Source: Linnemannia schmuckeri | Taxonomy: Eukaryota > Mortierellomycota > Mortierellomycetes > Mortierellales > Mortierellaceae | DNA: 64,000 nt | Direction: 5' to 3' | Assembly: GCA_029449235.1 (NCBI GenBank) | Contig: JANATG010000001.1 | Location: forward strand, 1,178,001-1,242,000 | Shown: piece by piece, positions 38,108 through 47,338 of the stretch | How the letters are laid out: each line of letters begins with the position of its first letter | Position numbering within the stretch: position 1 is the stretch's first letter | Program-made: the position numbers and the translations under genes | The notes under the pieces: model-generated | What the model was told of the DNA's origin: nothing | Database searches by the model: none | Seen by the model: only the letters and a program-made list of their open reading frames with translations

Positions 38108-40533
38108 CTAGATAAGTCGCTTCTCATTCTTCTCAAAACCACAGAGAGGAGCCGCTTGACGGTTCCTTGGCCTGCCAGCAATGCTTCGAATGGTATTGTA
38201 CTCCTGAGGGCGGTTGATAATCGTAAGGATATAATGGGCAAGATCCTTGCGTGTCAGGACCTTGACTTTGTTGGCTTTGGGAAGAGCCTCAGAGCTCACG
38301 TAGTACTTCTCAGAGAGATCGCCGTCCTTCAAGGTAATGGGACGAACAATGGTCCAATCCAAGAACTGAGAGTCGCGCTGGATGATATCTTCCTGCAGAA
38401 CCTTGTCCTTAAGGATCCCGGTCATAAACACGCGCGAGAAGAGCTTGCGCGTGTTGATGAGGTAGTTGCGAAGTCCTAGACAGCCATAAGATGTCACCAC
38501 AATCAACCTTCTCACGCCTATGAAACGCAATTGAACGAACGATATTTGAAAATTGGTTAGCTACTATTCAGCGCTAAGGCAATATCAATTTGGCTTGTGC
38601 ATGTGCATTCACGACACATACCATGTTTCTTTAATGCGTTGTTGAGGACTACTTGCGAATGTGAGCCGATAGTGGCATCATTGGTCATGAGTCGAGCCTA
38701 TATCGCGAGGATTGGATCGAGAAGAGGTAATTGGATCAAAAGTTAGAGTGAGTAAAGAGGCACAAGTGACCAAACTGGACGGATAGACAAAAGCCCCAGA
38801 GAGATTATGTAATTTGCATTGGGCAAGCCACCCGCATATCTGTTAATTAAAAAATCAAAGACATACCCCAATCACGTTGACAACAACATCCTGACCCTCG
38901 ATGCAACGGTCTAGGTCGGCTTGGGATGTCGGCGAACCCCTGACGATGAGGAGGTTCCGGTTCTTCCGAAGCGTGGTGTCCTCGAGCAACAATTTGTCAT
39001 CCCGGACAAATGCTGTCACTCTATAGTTTCTTTCGAGGCCCTGTCTGACAACTTCCAGTCCAGTTCGACCATTGGCACCCAAGACTAAGAAAGTAAATAA
39101 AAATGGCGCCAGAATGTGCAAAGGTGATCAGCACAACGACATTGGTGTGTCTTAAGCGGCGAACGGGTGTGACAGAAATGGGTCAAAAGGCTGCGGACCC
39201 CAATTTGTCCTTGAGCACAAAGGGCGCTAATAACTACAATACTGAGCACAAACGACATAGGCGCAATAATGCGATTGCGCAAAAAGAAAAGAAAAAGAGG
39301 GGTGCATATGGCGTGTAATCCAACGGCTCTCATTGAGTATGCGTCACTGTGCTAGATCGAGCATTATTCGTCCCACGATCAATACACAGTGGACGACAAC
39401 AAGGATGAGGGGTGCTTTCATTTGAGCATTGTGACAGGAGAGCCTCGGTCTGTGTGTGACTAGCTGTCGTTCTGGGCGCAGAGTGAATGGTAACAATGGA
39501 ACAATGACAGACATAAGAGAAAAGGGTATGATGAAGGAGTGAGGGAAGAACATTCTTGTTTTCAAAAGTCTTACTTACCCAGCAAGTATTTGCCATTGCC
39601 ATTGCCAGAGTCTCCTGAGAGGGTGAAGGAGCTCATCGACTCCATCAGGTCCTGGTCAACATCGTCCTTGGAGTCCCAGCTGGTTAGCTCAGAGGGGGAT
39701 GCGAGGGTAGGCGAATGAAGGGTGTCCATCAAAGAGTCCCAGCCGTGGGATCTGGCCGAGTTTTCATCGCTGTCGTAGCCAGACTGGTTGTTGTTGTTGT
39801 TGCTGGGGTGGTGGTTGTGGTTGTCCGCGGTAGCCGACAGAGGTCCGCCAGACCAGGGTCGGAGGTCGTACATCGACTTTGTGTTGCTCTTCAGACTCAG
39901 AGAACGTACTCGGTCTGGGTTGGACCGGGAGGAGCTGGATGTTGTTGTTGAAGAGGCCGAGGAGAAGAGCTCCTGCTGATGTGGTGATGAGGGGTCGACA
40001 TGGTAGAACTGACTCGACTGGAATTGTGGGTTACCACTGTCCTGGAAGGAAAGAGGATGGATGGGGAGGGATCGCTGCTTGTCCTTGTCGCCGTTGAGGC
40101 TGTGTTCGTATTGTGCCTTGTACATTTGCTTGTATTCGCTCCTCCGTTGTTTCCGTTCAGCCTTTTGCTGTTGACGCTCGAGTTTGTCCTGCTTTGCCTT
40201 TTCCTGAGCCTCGATCTGTTGTTGCTGGAGCATGACGATGATCTGCTCGCGACGCTGCCGTGCAGCAGCGCGGGCCTCCTTTTTCTGTTCTGCCTGCTGA
40301 GGGGTTGACCGTTGGAAATGTTCAGAGTCGACAAAGAAGGGTTCATGAGTATGGTCGTGAGGGATTTGGTCAGCAGTAGATGGTTGAGGGAGGGCAGGGA
40401 CAGCAGGGATCTGCTGAGTGTATGGGTATTCGGATGAGATATAGAAGTTGTCTCTGGCTCGCTTTGTGTCGGCAGCCATGCTCAAAGCGCGTTGCATGCG
40501 ATAAGGAGGGGTGGTGGAGCGAGCTTGAACCAT
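38108..40533 (-). CDS. NmrA/atypical-SDR NAD(P)-binding protein with long disordered N-terminus
   Basis: Four exons, 40533-39579, 39084-38867, 38697-38622 and 38517-38108, give 552 residues. Residues 1 to about 317 are disordered except for a Gln/Lys/Arg coiled coil (about 85-145: AARQRREQIIVMLQQQQIEA and on), and include Ser, Asn and His runs. The splice then opens a Rossmann fold: VLGANGRTGLEVVRQGLERN is the NAD(P) GxxGxxG loop, followed by YRVTAFVRDD, a short ARLMTNDATIGSHSQ exon, GVRRLIVVTSYG and DWTIVRPITLKDG, as in SDR-a5/NmrA-like and biliverdin-reductase-B-like proteins. The final residues are basic. Substrate is unknown, and a regulatory NmrA-type role is equally possible. The large N-terminal extension is the unusual part; the start is the only upstream in-frame ATG. 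Confidence 0.82.
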
Positions 40534-41488
40534 TGTTGGTTAGATCAGGTTGATCAGTTGGGGGTTGATGGTGAATGAGAACGAAGGTAGGAAGGGGTAT
40601 GTTAATGAAAGGATGAAGGAAGGAAGGAAGGAAGGAGAGCGAATGTGACGAATGACGAGAGGGAGTGAGAGTGAGAGAGAGTACAGCTTAAGGAGAATAG
40701 GAAAGAGGGATGAGTACTAGGTAGGGAATGAGAGGAAAGAAAAGAAGGAGAAGAAGGGAAAGAGAGAAGAAGAAGGATACGAAGAGAGGAAGAGAGGAAG
40801 AAAGAGACAAAGGAAGAGAGGAAGAAGAGAAAGAAAAGAAGAGAAAACGAGAAGCAAAAAAAAAGAAGAGGTCAAACGAGAGAACAGCTCCAAGCTCGTG
40901 CAACGGTCGTTTTTATTGCCCCTGGTTGCTGGAATGGCAACTTGCCACCCCACACTCACACACTCGCATCCTCACACTCACTCACTCACTCACTTGTCGC
41001 CGTTTTGTTGTTATTTATGCTAGTGAAAAGGAAATGGATCCATTACAAAATGAACTATTGTAGATGTACTGTACATACACACTCATTGCCACTCCGATTC
41101 TCTTTCTCTGCTTTTCCTTCTGCCCCTGACATGCTCTCTCTCTCTCTTTTTTTTACCCTCTGTCTGTCTCAAAGAGGAGTGTCAATGCGGAACCCATTGA
41201 CCCTCTTTCCTTCTATGATATGAACAAATGAGGACCAATGAACAAAATGGATACCCTTACTGCTCAAAGGAGAGACAAATGAAAAAGAAAACGAAAAAGA
41301 AAAGAAAAGCAACAAACAAACAAGCAAGCAGAAACAAGCAAGCAAACAAACCAAAGATGAGCAAAACGGAAAACGTGGCTCTATTCATAGAGCACCATCC
41401 CTAGCACGCATGCTACCCTTTAAAGTTGTCGATGCCGACGAAAGGTCCTAATCGATTTTCGATTGAGAAAAAAGAAATAAACTAACGT
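40534..41488. promoter_or_regulatory. Region between the NmrA-like gene and the retrotransposon
   Basis: The region is purine-rich on the plus strand from about 40560 to 40870 (GAAG/GAGA runs), giving a pyrimidine-rich leader for the minus-strand gene. CACTCA repeats lie at about 40950-40995, and AAAGCAAGC-type repeats at about 41310-41350. No gene is seen. It ends at the 5' LTR. Confidence 0.4.
41485..41488. repeat. Target-site duplication, left
   Basis: ACGT directly before the 5' LTR matches ACGT directly after the 3' LTR (47339-47342). If the last LTR base is counted as host, the repeat is AACGT (5 bp). Either size fits Ty3/Gypsy integration. Confidence 0.8.
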
Positions 41489-41520
41489 TGTTACAAATTT
41501 GGTGGCACCCTCCAGAATGA

Positions 41521-41528
41521 TGACGTCA
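41521..41528. promoter_or_regulatory. TGACGTCA box (CRE/ATF-type) in 5' LTR
   Basis: A perfect 8-bp palindrome of the cAMP-response/ATF-CREB consensus, 33 bp inside the LTR and therefore in the likely U3 promoter part. The other LTR carries it at 47045-47052. Binding is inferred from consensus only. Confidence 0.5.
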
Positions 41529-41595
41529 TGGTAGTGTAGCCGATCGTTCTTCTAGAGTAGTATTTATGTGGGGTAGAAGCTGTTCGTTGTTCTTT

Positions 41596-41738
41596 GTCTC
41601 CTTTACTGTATAGACACTGGACTAACGGATAGCATCTGCATCGCATAGGTAACAAACCCTTCATAAGAGATAACAATAATACATGGTCTCCTTTACTGTA
41701 TAGACACTGGACTAACGGATAGCATCTGCATCGCATAG
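41596..41738 (+). repeat. Internal 53-bp direct repeat within the LTR
   Basis: GTCTCCTTTACTGTATAGAC... through ...CATCGCATAG occurs at 41596-41648 and again at 41686-41738, separated by 37 bp. The same pair recurs in the 3' LTR 5,524 bp further on. The copies agree over all 53 bases. It may reflect a duplicated promoter or R-region segment. Confidence 0.9.
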
Positions 41739-41819
41739 AGTCCAGTTTTGTAGAACCGATTGTGGAACTGACAACGTTCCTATAATTCTGCCGCGAGCCC
41801 TCCCCCGTGAAACATTAAT

Positions 41820-41836
41820 TGGTGATCTACGCAGGG
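41820..41836 (+). other. Putative primer-binding site
   Basis: TGGTGATCTACGCAGGG begins 5 nt after the LTR. The TGG start matches the CCA end of tRNAs, as expected for a tRNA-primed element. The tRNA was not identified. Confidence 0.45.
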
Positions 41837-41911
41837 GGCAGCAATCGGTAGTTCTATCTTGAGGACGACCAAGAGCAACAAATCGACAAACAACAACCAA
41901 TAACAAACACT

Positions 41912-44900
41912 ATGGCGGCCCCCCTTGACGCTTACCTTGCCACTATCGATGACTGGACGGACAACCAGTCCATGGATCCGATATCCTGGTTGATGGACGT
42001 TCACAACATCGACAAAGTCACGCAAATCGGCTTCCAACTTATCGCGAAGCGTAAGACATCCGGGTTAATGCGAGCCTGGGTCGAGCGATGGATTCTAGAG
42101 TATCCGCACGGAACCAAAGACCAGTTTTCCCTTGATTTTCGAGCCGAGCTGGCCAAACCGAGGACCACTGCGAGTACCCGGTCCGAGATTGGCAAGATTG
42201 CGCAACAAGCCACGGAGGAGACGGCCCGATACATTGCTAGGATGAAAGCCAACATCAAGCTGCTGGAGCTGACAACCAAACCTGATGGAACTCTGTATAA
42301 GATGAGTGAGGACGCTGAAGGCACGTTTAGTGAGGTGTTCTGCGATGGGTTACGAAAAGGACACCCCTTCAAGGTCAAGAATCAGGCGCCCGCGAGCACT
42401 CTGGAGGAGACATTCAAAGCAGTGAGCAAGTTTTGTCAGCACAACCGATACAACGAGCGCACTTATGAAGACAAAATTCGTGATGAGGCCAAGGCTGTTG
42501 CTGCCGTTCCTGTCCCCACTGTCATTGAGATTGGAGGAACCAAGATCCCCGAGGCCGAGTACCGCAGTTTCAGGAAGGACTTCGAGGAAGACCGATTACT
42601 CAGCATGGAAGTGGACGAGTTGGCAAATATGTTCGAGGCCTGGAGTTTAGCATCGTATGAGGATAACACCCCTGCCGGCCGAGCAGCCCGCACCGTCGCC
42701 CGTATGCCTCCTACTGTTGCTCGTCGAGTCTTTGGAAAAACACTCCTGGCCCAACATATTCGAGGAGGCGCCGTCGAGCCTGTTGTCAGTCGTCAAGTGG
42801 TACAAGCGAGTGACCCAACGGTGTCGACAGGGCCGAGACTGTGTCACAAGTGTCGTCAGGAAGGTCACTTGGCATCCCAGTGTCCCGAGGTCGAGTGTTT
42901 TTCGTGCAAGCAGAAGGGGCATGTCTCTCGGAACTGCCCCAACAACAATCCAGGACGTGCGAGTTTTTCCACTGGGAATACACCGGCAACCAACCCCAAC
43001 AATGTTCCGCTTGGAGATCGACCCAGCCAGAGTTCGATGAGAGTCCAGAGCTATGTACTCGACAATGCATACGCCGCTCAGAGGACCACTCGAAGTGCAA
43101 CAAAAGATCGCAGAAAGGAAGTAGCCGACCTTCCACTCGGGCCGAAAACACAGAGAAGGATCACGCGGAACAAGGAGTCTAATGTTGGGATGGATCTAGA
43201 CCCAGAGGAGCGAGTAGCAGTGGGAATAGCCGAGGCCGAGGATCCCAACCAAACTATCAGGAGTGGACCAATCGCTGGGATCAGAGGTGTTGAGCCAAAA
43301 CCTAAGAATCGTCGTCAGAAGGTTGTTCCTGACCAAGTGTTTGTCCGCAGCATCGAGGGTCTCATGTTCGATATGTGTACTATCTCGAAACACGGAAGTC
43401 GCATTCCAGCACAACTTAAAGCAGCCGTAGGTTCGGTGTGGGCTGACCACAAACCTAAAGTCAGGAACAGAGTGCGTGATATTCCTGAGGTCCAGACCAA
43501 TCAGACCTATCCAGTGACTGCAGCCAATCGCGGAATAGCTGTGACGGAGAAGGCTCTCGGAGATGTCGCTACCGTGACTGTCAATGGCCGAGCGTTCGAC
43601 AACGCAATTATAGACCCCGGAAACGATAGAACCATGATGGGACTACACGTGGCGGAAGCGTTGGGGTTCGAACTTAAACCGACTAGTCGAGGAGTGCTAC
43701 TGGCGGATGGACGTTTTGATGCGCTCAAGGGTGCGACGGGGCCGATAGAGTTCTTCGTCAAGGGTATCGGTGGACGCATGGATATGGGTGTCATTGACTG
43801 TAAGAAATCGTACGACTTCCTTCTAGGAAACGACTGGCTTGATTTCGTAGATGCCCGAGCCACGTTCCGGGGAGGAAAGAGGTACTATATCCGTCGAAAG
43901 GGGGTTCGGATTGACCTCGGCATGAGCAACGTTGGTAGGACAGAGCAGGACAACTCGGATTCGGACGACTTGGGGGACAGCTCAGAGGAGGAGGATTCTG
44001 ACGAGTACACTGATGAGGAGAGCTCTGAAGATTCGGATGACGACGAGCCTATTAGTAGGGTGTCGCAGTCTATGCGAGTGAGAAACATCGAGTTGTCGGA
44101 CATGTCGGTGAGGGCCTTGTCTGTGGAAGCGGTGGAGGTGCCGGCTAAGGAGCAGCCACAGTTCAGGGTCGGAGACGTTGCAGTTGATATCAATCCTAAG
44201 TTGGAGCCACAGCAGCGTTTGGAGTTGATTGAGGTGCTGGAGAGGAACAGAGACAGGTTCACTATGGACATTCAGGAGCTCGAAATCACCTCGGTACTTG
44301 AGCATGAAGTCAACATTATTCCAGGTTCGAAGCCAGTCTACGTTGGATGGTCGCCACGGTATTCGCCTAAGGAGCTGGACTTTCTGAAGAAGAGCATTTC
44401 GGAGGAGCTGGTCGCAGGAAAGATCGTTGAGATGGAGTCGGAGTGGTGTGCACCATTGTCGTTGGCGCCCAAGAAGGATGGCAGTATTCGGAAGTGTGTG
44501 GCGTATGTCGGGTTGAACAAGGTCACTGAGCGCGAGAGTTGGCCACTGCCTAACATCGAGCAGATCCTGGACGAGCTCGCTGGTCACAACTACTACTCCA
44601 GTCTCGATGGGTTCCAGGGTTACTACGTCATCGGTGTCAAGAAGGAGCACGTTAAGTATCTTGGCTTTCGGACCCCTTTCGGAACATATGCGTACACTGT
44701 CATGCCTTTCGGGTTGAAGAACGCTCCACACACCTTTAGTCGCTTCGTCCAGAAAGTGTATGGCAACCTCATTGGCACGGTCCTTAATGCATACATGGAT
44801 GACGTGTGCAACCGAGACATGGATTGGGAGGCGCATTTGGATGGATTGGATCGAACTTTTGCGGCTGCAAGGAAGGGTGGAGTGAAGTACAAGCCAACCA

Positions 44901-47011
44901 AGCTACACTTCGGGTACGACAAGGTCGAGTTCACAGGGCACATAGTTGGTCGCGATGGGATCGAGGTGATGCCGGGCAAAGTGGAGAAGGTGATATACTT
45001 TGAGATCATGGACTCCAAAGAGAAGGTGCGAGGGTTTCTTGGTCTGACGGGGTACTATCGACGGTTCGTGGAGGAGTATGCGAGGAAAGCAGAGCCGTTG
45101 AATCGACTGTTGAAGAAGGGTGCAGCCTTCGAGATGGGCAAAGAGCAAGTGACGGCGGTGATAAGTCTCAAGAAAGCGATTGCGATGGCGCCGGTCCTTA
45201 AGGCACCTGACTTCGAAAGGGATTGGAACGTCGCTTGTGACGCCTGTAACTATGCTGTTGGATCGGTGTTGGAACAGGAAGACGAAAACGGGAAGGTCAA
45301 GCCTGTGTACTACTACTCGAAGACGCTGCAAGGTGCGGAGCTCAACTATTCCACGTTCGAGAAGGAATGTCTGGCTATCGTCTATTCGGTGAAGAAGTTT
45401 CGGCCGTACATTTTGGGTCGTTCTGTCACCGTGTACACGGATCATGCACCTTTACAGTGGCTTTTCTCCAAGACGGATCTCACTGGGCGTCCTGCTAGGT
45501 GGCAGATGACGTTAGCCGAGTTTGATCTAACGATTAGGACCAAGCCTGGAGTTAGGAATGGGAATGCAGATGGGATGAGTCGAGTGACTGTGGAGAAGGA
45601 GAAGGCCGGAGATGACATTGATGACGAGATGCCCGAGTGTCTGAGCATGTTGGTTGTATCGATGGATGGCAAGTGGATGGAAAGCGAGTGGTACAAGAAC
45701 ACGTTCACCTACTTGTCAACTGGGTCTCTCAAGTTGGAGGATTATGCGGAGGCAAGGAAGGTGAAGCGTCGAGCATTTCGGTTTAGGATTGATCCCGAGA
45801 GAGGCTTGTTGTTCCGCGATGCTGACAATGTGGAGAAGTTGTGTGTGGTTGAGGCTGAGGTTGAGTCGAAGTTGTTGAGGGCTCATGACGCTGGTGGACA
45901 CTATGGAGCTGAGGCAACGTTGGCGATGATCAGAACTCAAGGGTGGTGGCCAACAATGAGGAAGGATGTGTTTGACTGGGTGAAGTCCTGCGTTCGGTGT
46001 CAGCAATTCGGACCTCGTGAGCGTCACAATGAGCTTCATCCTACTACTCCTGAGTTTCCGTTCGAGGTTTTGTTCGTTGACTTGATAGAGGATCTGCCCA
46101 GGACTACCAGAGGAGCGTCGTCGATTGCGGTTTTCACTGATTCCTTCACCAAGTGGACTGAGGCTTGCCCTATCAAAGACAAGAGCGCTGTGAGTGTCAA
46201 GGCTGCCCTGTTCCAGAGTATTATGTGCAGATTTGGATTGCCTGTTGCTATTCGCAGTGATGGAGGCCCTGCATTCCGTTCCGAGTTCAAGGAGATCTGT
46301 GAGAAGTGGGGGATCAATCACTTGGTTGGATCGACCAGGCATCCGCAGAGTCAAGGTCAGGTCGAAGCCACGAACAAGTTGATTGAAGAGCGTCTGCGTC
46401 GGGGCATGCAGCAAGGGATCGAGTGGGATGTATATCTGCCCAAGGCTATCTTCGATATCAACAATCGGGTCGTCGGTAGCATCAAGATTTCTCCGTCGGA
46501 GGCGTTGATGGGTTTCATCGGTCGTTCAGCTCTTCGCCAGTCCTTTAGTGATGATCGATGGTTCGCGACTACGGGTGAAATCGAGCCTGTTGCCGAGGTT
46601 CTAGAGGGTAATATTGCCCGCTTCGTTTGTCGTCGCGAGAGTCTGAGAGAGTATGCCTACGCCACTCGGTTGAATGCGAACGAGAGGATGAAGCGTTACT
46701 ACAATAAGCGCGTGAAGGTGGTCAAGTTTGAGAAGGGTGAGATGGTCTGGGTTTTCAACTTGACGTTTATTTCAGGATATGGTCGCAAGCTTGCTCCGCG
46801 TTGGTTAGGTCCTTTTGAAGTAATGTGGGTTGGACGTACTGGAGCCTACGGAGTCAAGACGGGGAGGACTCATTACGGGACGAGGGATGGAGTTGAGACG
46901 TTGAGCGGGGATATGCTTAAGAAGGTGGTGCGGAGGAAAGCGAGGGGGGAGGGAGGAAAGGGAGATGCGATTGGTCAGGGGACGGACATCGTATCTGGGG
47001 GGGGTAAATAA
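41912..47011 (+). CDS. Ty3/Gypsy Gag-Pol polyprotein (1,699 aa)
   Basis: One frame with no gag/pol shift. Gag is about residues 1-300. Two CCHC zinc knuckles follow (CHKCRQEGHLASQC from residue 311, then CFSCKQKGHVSRNC). The protease centre is IIDPGN at about 566-571, with DPG in place of the usual D-S/T-G. An acidic linker lies near 680-730. Reverse transcriptase (about 800-1050) has SSLDGFQGYY and the catalytic YMDD at 961-964. The normally conserved VDYRxLN reads VAYVGLN. RNase H follows (ACDACNYAVGSVLEQ, YTDHAPLQWLF). Integrase has an HHCC zinc site (HDAGGHYGAE ... CVRCQQF), catalytic Asp about 1390, Asp about 1450 and Glu about 1485, and a GPY/F module (RWLGPFEV). I saw no chromodomain. 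The stop is 1 nt before the 3' LTR. The frame is intact, but the protease and RT substitutions leave activity uncertain. Confidence 0.95.
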   Translation: MAAPLDAYLATIDDWTDNQSMDPISWLMDVHNIDKVTQIGFQLIAKRKTSGLMRAWVERWILEYPHGTKDQFSLDFRAELAKPRTTASTRSEIGKIAQQATEETARYIARMKANIKLLELTTKPDGTLYKMSEDAEGTFSEVFCDGLRKGHPFKVKNQAPASTLEETFKAVSKFCQHNRYNERTYEDKIRDEAKAVAAVPVPTVIEIGGTKIPEAEYRSFRKDFEEDRLLSMEVDELANMFEAWSLASYEDNTPAGRAARTVARMPPTVARRVFGKTLLAQHIRGGAVEPVVSRQVVQASDPTVSTGPRLCHKCRQEGHLASQCPEVECFSCKQKGHVSRNCPNNNPGRASFSTGNTPATNPNNVPLGDRPSQSSMRVQSYVLDNAYAAQRTTRSATKDRRKEVADLPLGPKTQRRITRNKESNVGMDLDPEERVAVGIAEAEDPNQTIRSGPIAGIRGVEPKPKNRRQKVVPDQVFVRSIEGLMFDMCTISKHGSRIPAQLKAAVGSVWADHKPKVRNRVRDIPEVQTNQTYPVTAANRGIAVTEKALGDVATVTVNGRAFDNAIIDPGNDRTMMGLHVAEALGFELKPTSRGVLLADGRFDALKGATGPIEFFVKGIGGRMDMGVIDCKKSYDFLLGNDWLDFVDARATFRGGKRYYIRRKGVRIDLGMSNVGRTEQDNSDSDDLGDSSEEEDSDEYTDEESSEDSDDDEPISRVSQSMRVRNIELSDMSVRALSVEAVEVPAKEQPQFRVGDVAVDINPKLEPQQRLELIEVLERNRDRFTMDIQELEITSVLEHEVNIIPGSKPVYVGWSPRYSPKELDFLKKSISEELVAGKIVEMESEWCAPLSLAPKKDGSIRKCVAYVGLNKVTERESWPLPNIEQILDELAGHNYYSSLDGFQGYYVIGVKKEHVKYLGFRTPFGTYAYTVMPFGLKNAPHTFSRFVQKVYGNLIGTVLNAYMDDVCNRDMDWEAHLDGLDRTFAAARKGGVKYKPTKLHFGYDKVEFTGHIVGRDGIEVMPGKVEKVIYFEIMDSKEKVRGFLGLTGYYRRFVEEYARKAEPLNRLLKKGAAFEMGKEQVTAVISLKKAIAMAPVLKAPDFERDWNVACDACNYAVGSVLEQEDENGKVKPVYYYSKTLQGAELNYSTFEKECLAIVYSVKKFRPYILGRSVTVYTDHAPLQWLFSKTDLTGRPARWQMTLAEFDLTIRTKPGVRNGNADGMSRVTVEKEKAGDDIDDEMPECLSMLVVSMDGKWMESEWYKNTFTYLSTGSLKLEDYAEARKVKRRAFRFRIDPERGLLFRDADNVEKLCVVEAEVESKLLRAHDAGGHYGAEATLAMIRTQGWWPTMRKDVFDWVKSCVRCQQFGPRERHNELHPTTPEFPFEVLFVDLIEDLPRTTRGASSIAVFTDSFTKWTEACPIKDKSAVSVKAALFQSIMCRFGLPVAIRSDGGPAFRSEFKEICEKWGINHLVGSTRHPQSQGQVEATNKLIEERLRRGMQQGIEWDVYLPKAIFDINNRVVGSIKISPSEALMGFIGRSALRQSFSDDRWFATTGEIEPVAEVLEGNIARFVCRRESLREYAYATRLNANERMKRYYNKRVKVVKFEKGEMVWVFNLTFISGYGRKLAPRWLGPFEVMWVGRTGAYGVKTGRTHYGTRDGVETLSGDMLKKVVRRKARGEGGKGDAIGQGTDIVSGGGK

Positions 47012-47012
47012 C
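46995..47012 (+). other. Putative polypurine tract
   Basis: A run of eight G followed by TAAATAAC lies directly before the 3' LTR. It overlaps the last codons of Gag-Pol. Position and purine content fit the plus-strand primer, although the last bases are not purine. Confidence 0.5.
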
Positions 47013-47338
47013 TGTTACAAATTTGGTGGCACCCTCCAGAATGATGACGTCATGGTAGTGTAGCCGATCGTTCTTCTAGAGTAGTATTTATGTGGGGTAG
47101 AAGCTGTTCGTTGTTCTTTGTCTCCTTTACTGTATAGACACTGGACTAACGGATAGCATCTGCATCGCATAGGTAACAAACCCTTCATAAGAGATAACAA
47201 TAATACATGGTCTCCTTTACTGTATAGACACTGGACTAACGGATAGCATCTGCATCGCATAGAGTCCAGTTTTGTAGAACCGATTGTGGAACTGACAACG
47301 TTCCTATAATTCTGCCGCGAGCCCTCCCCCGTGAAACA
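47013..47338 (+). repeat. 3' LTR
   Basis: 326 bp, identical by eye to the 5' LTR, followed by the ACGT target duplication at 47339-47342. It should supply the polyadenylation signal of the element. Confidence 0.95.

Larger units (their letters stand above)
41489..41814 (+). repeat. 5' LTR
   Basis: 326 bp, TG...CA ends, identical by eye to 47013-47338. It contains a TGACGTCA palindrome and an internal direct repeat of 53 bp (41596-41648 and 41686-41738, period 90). A short minus-strand frame inside each LTR is a by-product of this sequence. Confidence 0.95.
41489..47338 (+). mobile_element. Complete Ty3/Gypsy LTR retrotransposon (5,850 bp)
   Basis: Two direct 326-bp LTRs start TGTT and end AACA, and are flanked by an ACGT target duplication. 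A putative primer site follows the left LTR, and a G-rich polypurine tract adjoins the right one. A single frame encodes Gag, protease, reverse transcriptase, RNase H and integrase in that order, which places it in Ty3/Gypsy (Metaviridae) and excludes Copia. The LTRs read identically by eye, so insertion is recent. The element lies between a minus-strand NmrA-like gene and plus-strand LRO1, in a divergent promoter interval. Confidence 0.96.

Noticed and set aside
41491..41736. 81-codon minus-strand frame, repeated in both LTRs
   Set aside because: It is made of the internally repeated LTR sequence and exists in both LTRs only because they are identical.
43655..43680. GGGGTTCGAACTTAAACC as a possible tRNA T-arm
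   Set aside because: It lies inside the Gag-Pol coding frame and has no acceptor or anticodon arm around it.
43982..44836. 284-codon minus-strand frame inside the retrotransposon
   Set aside because: It is antisense to Gag-Pol with no domain, so it is taken as a shadow frame.
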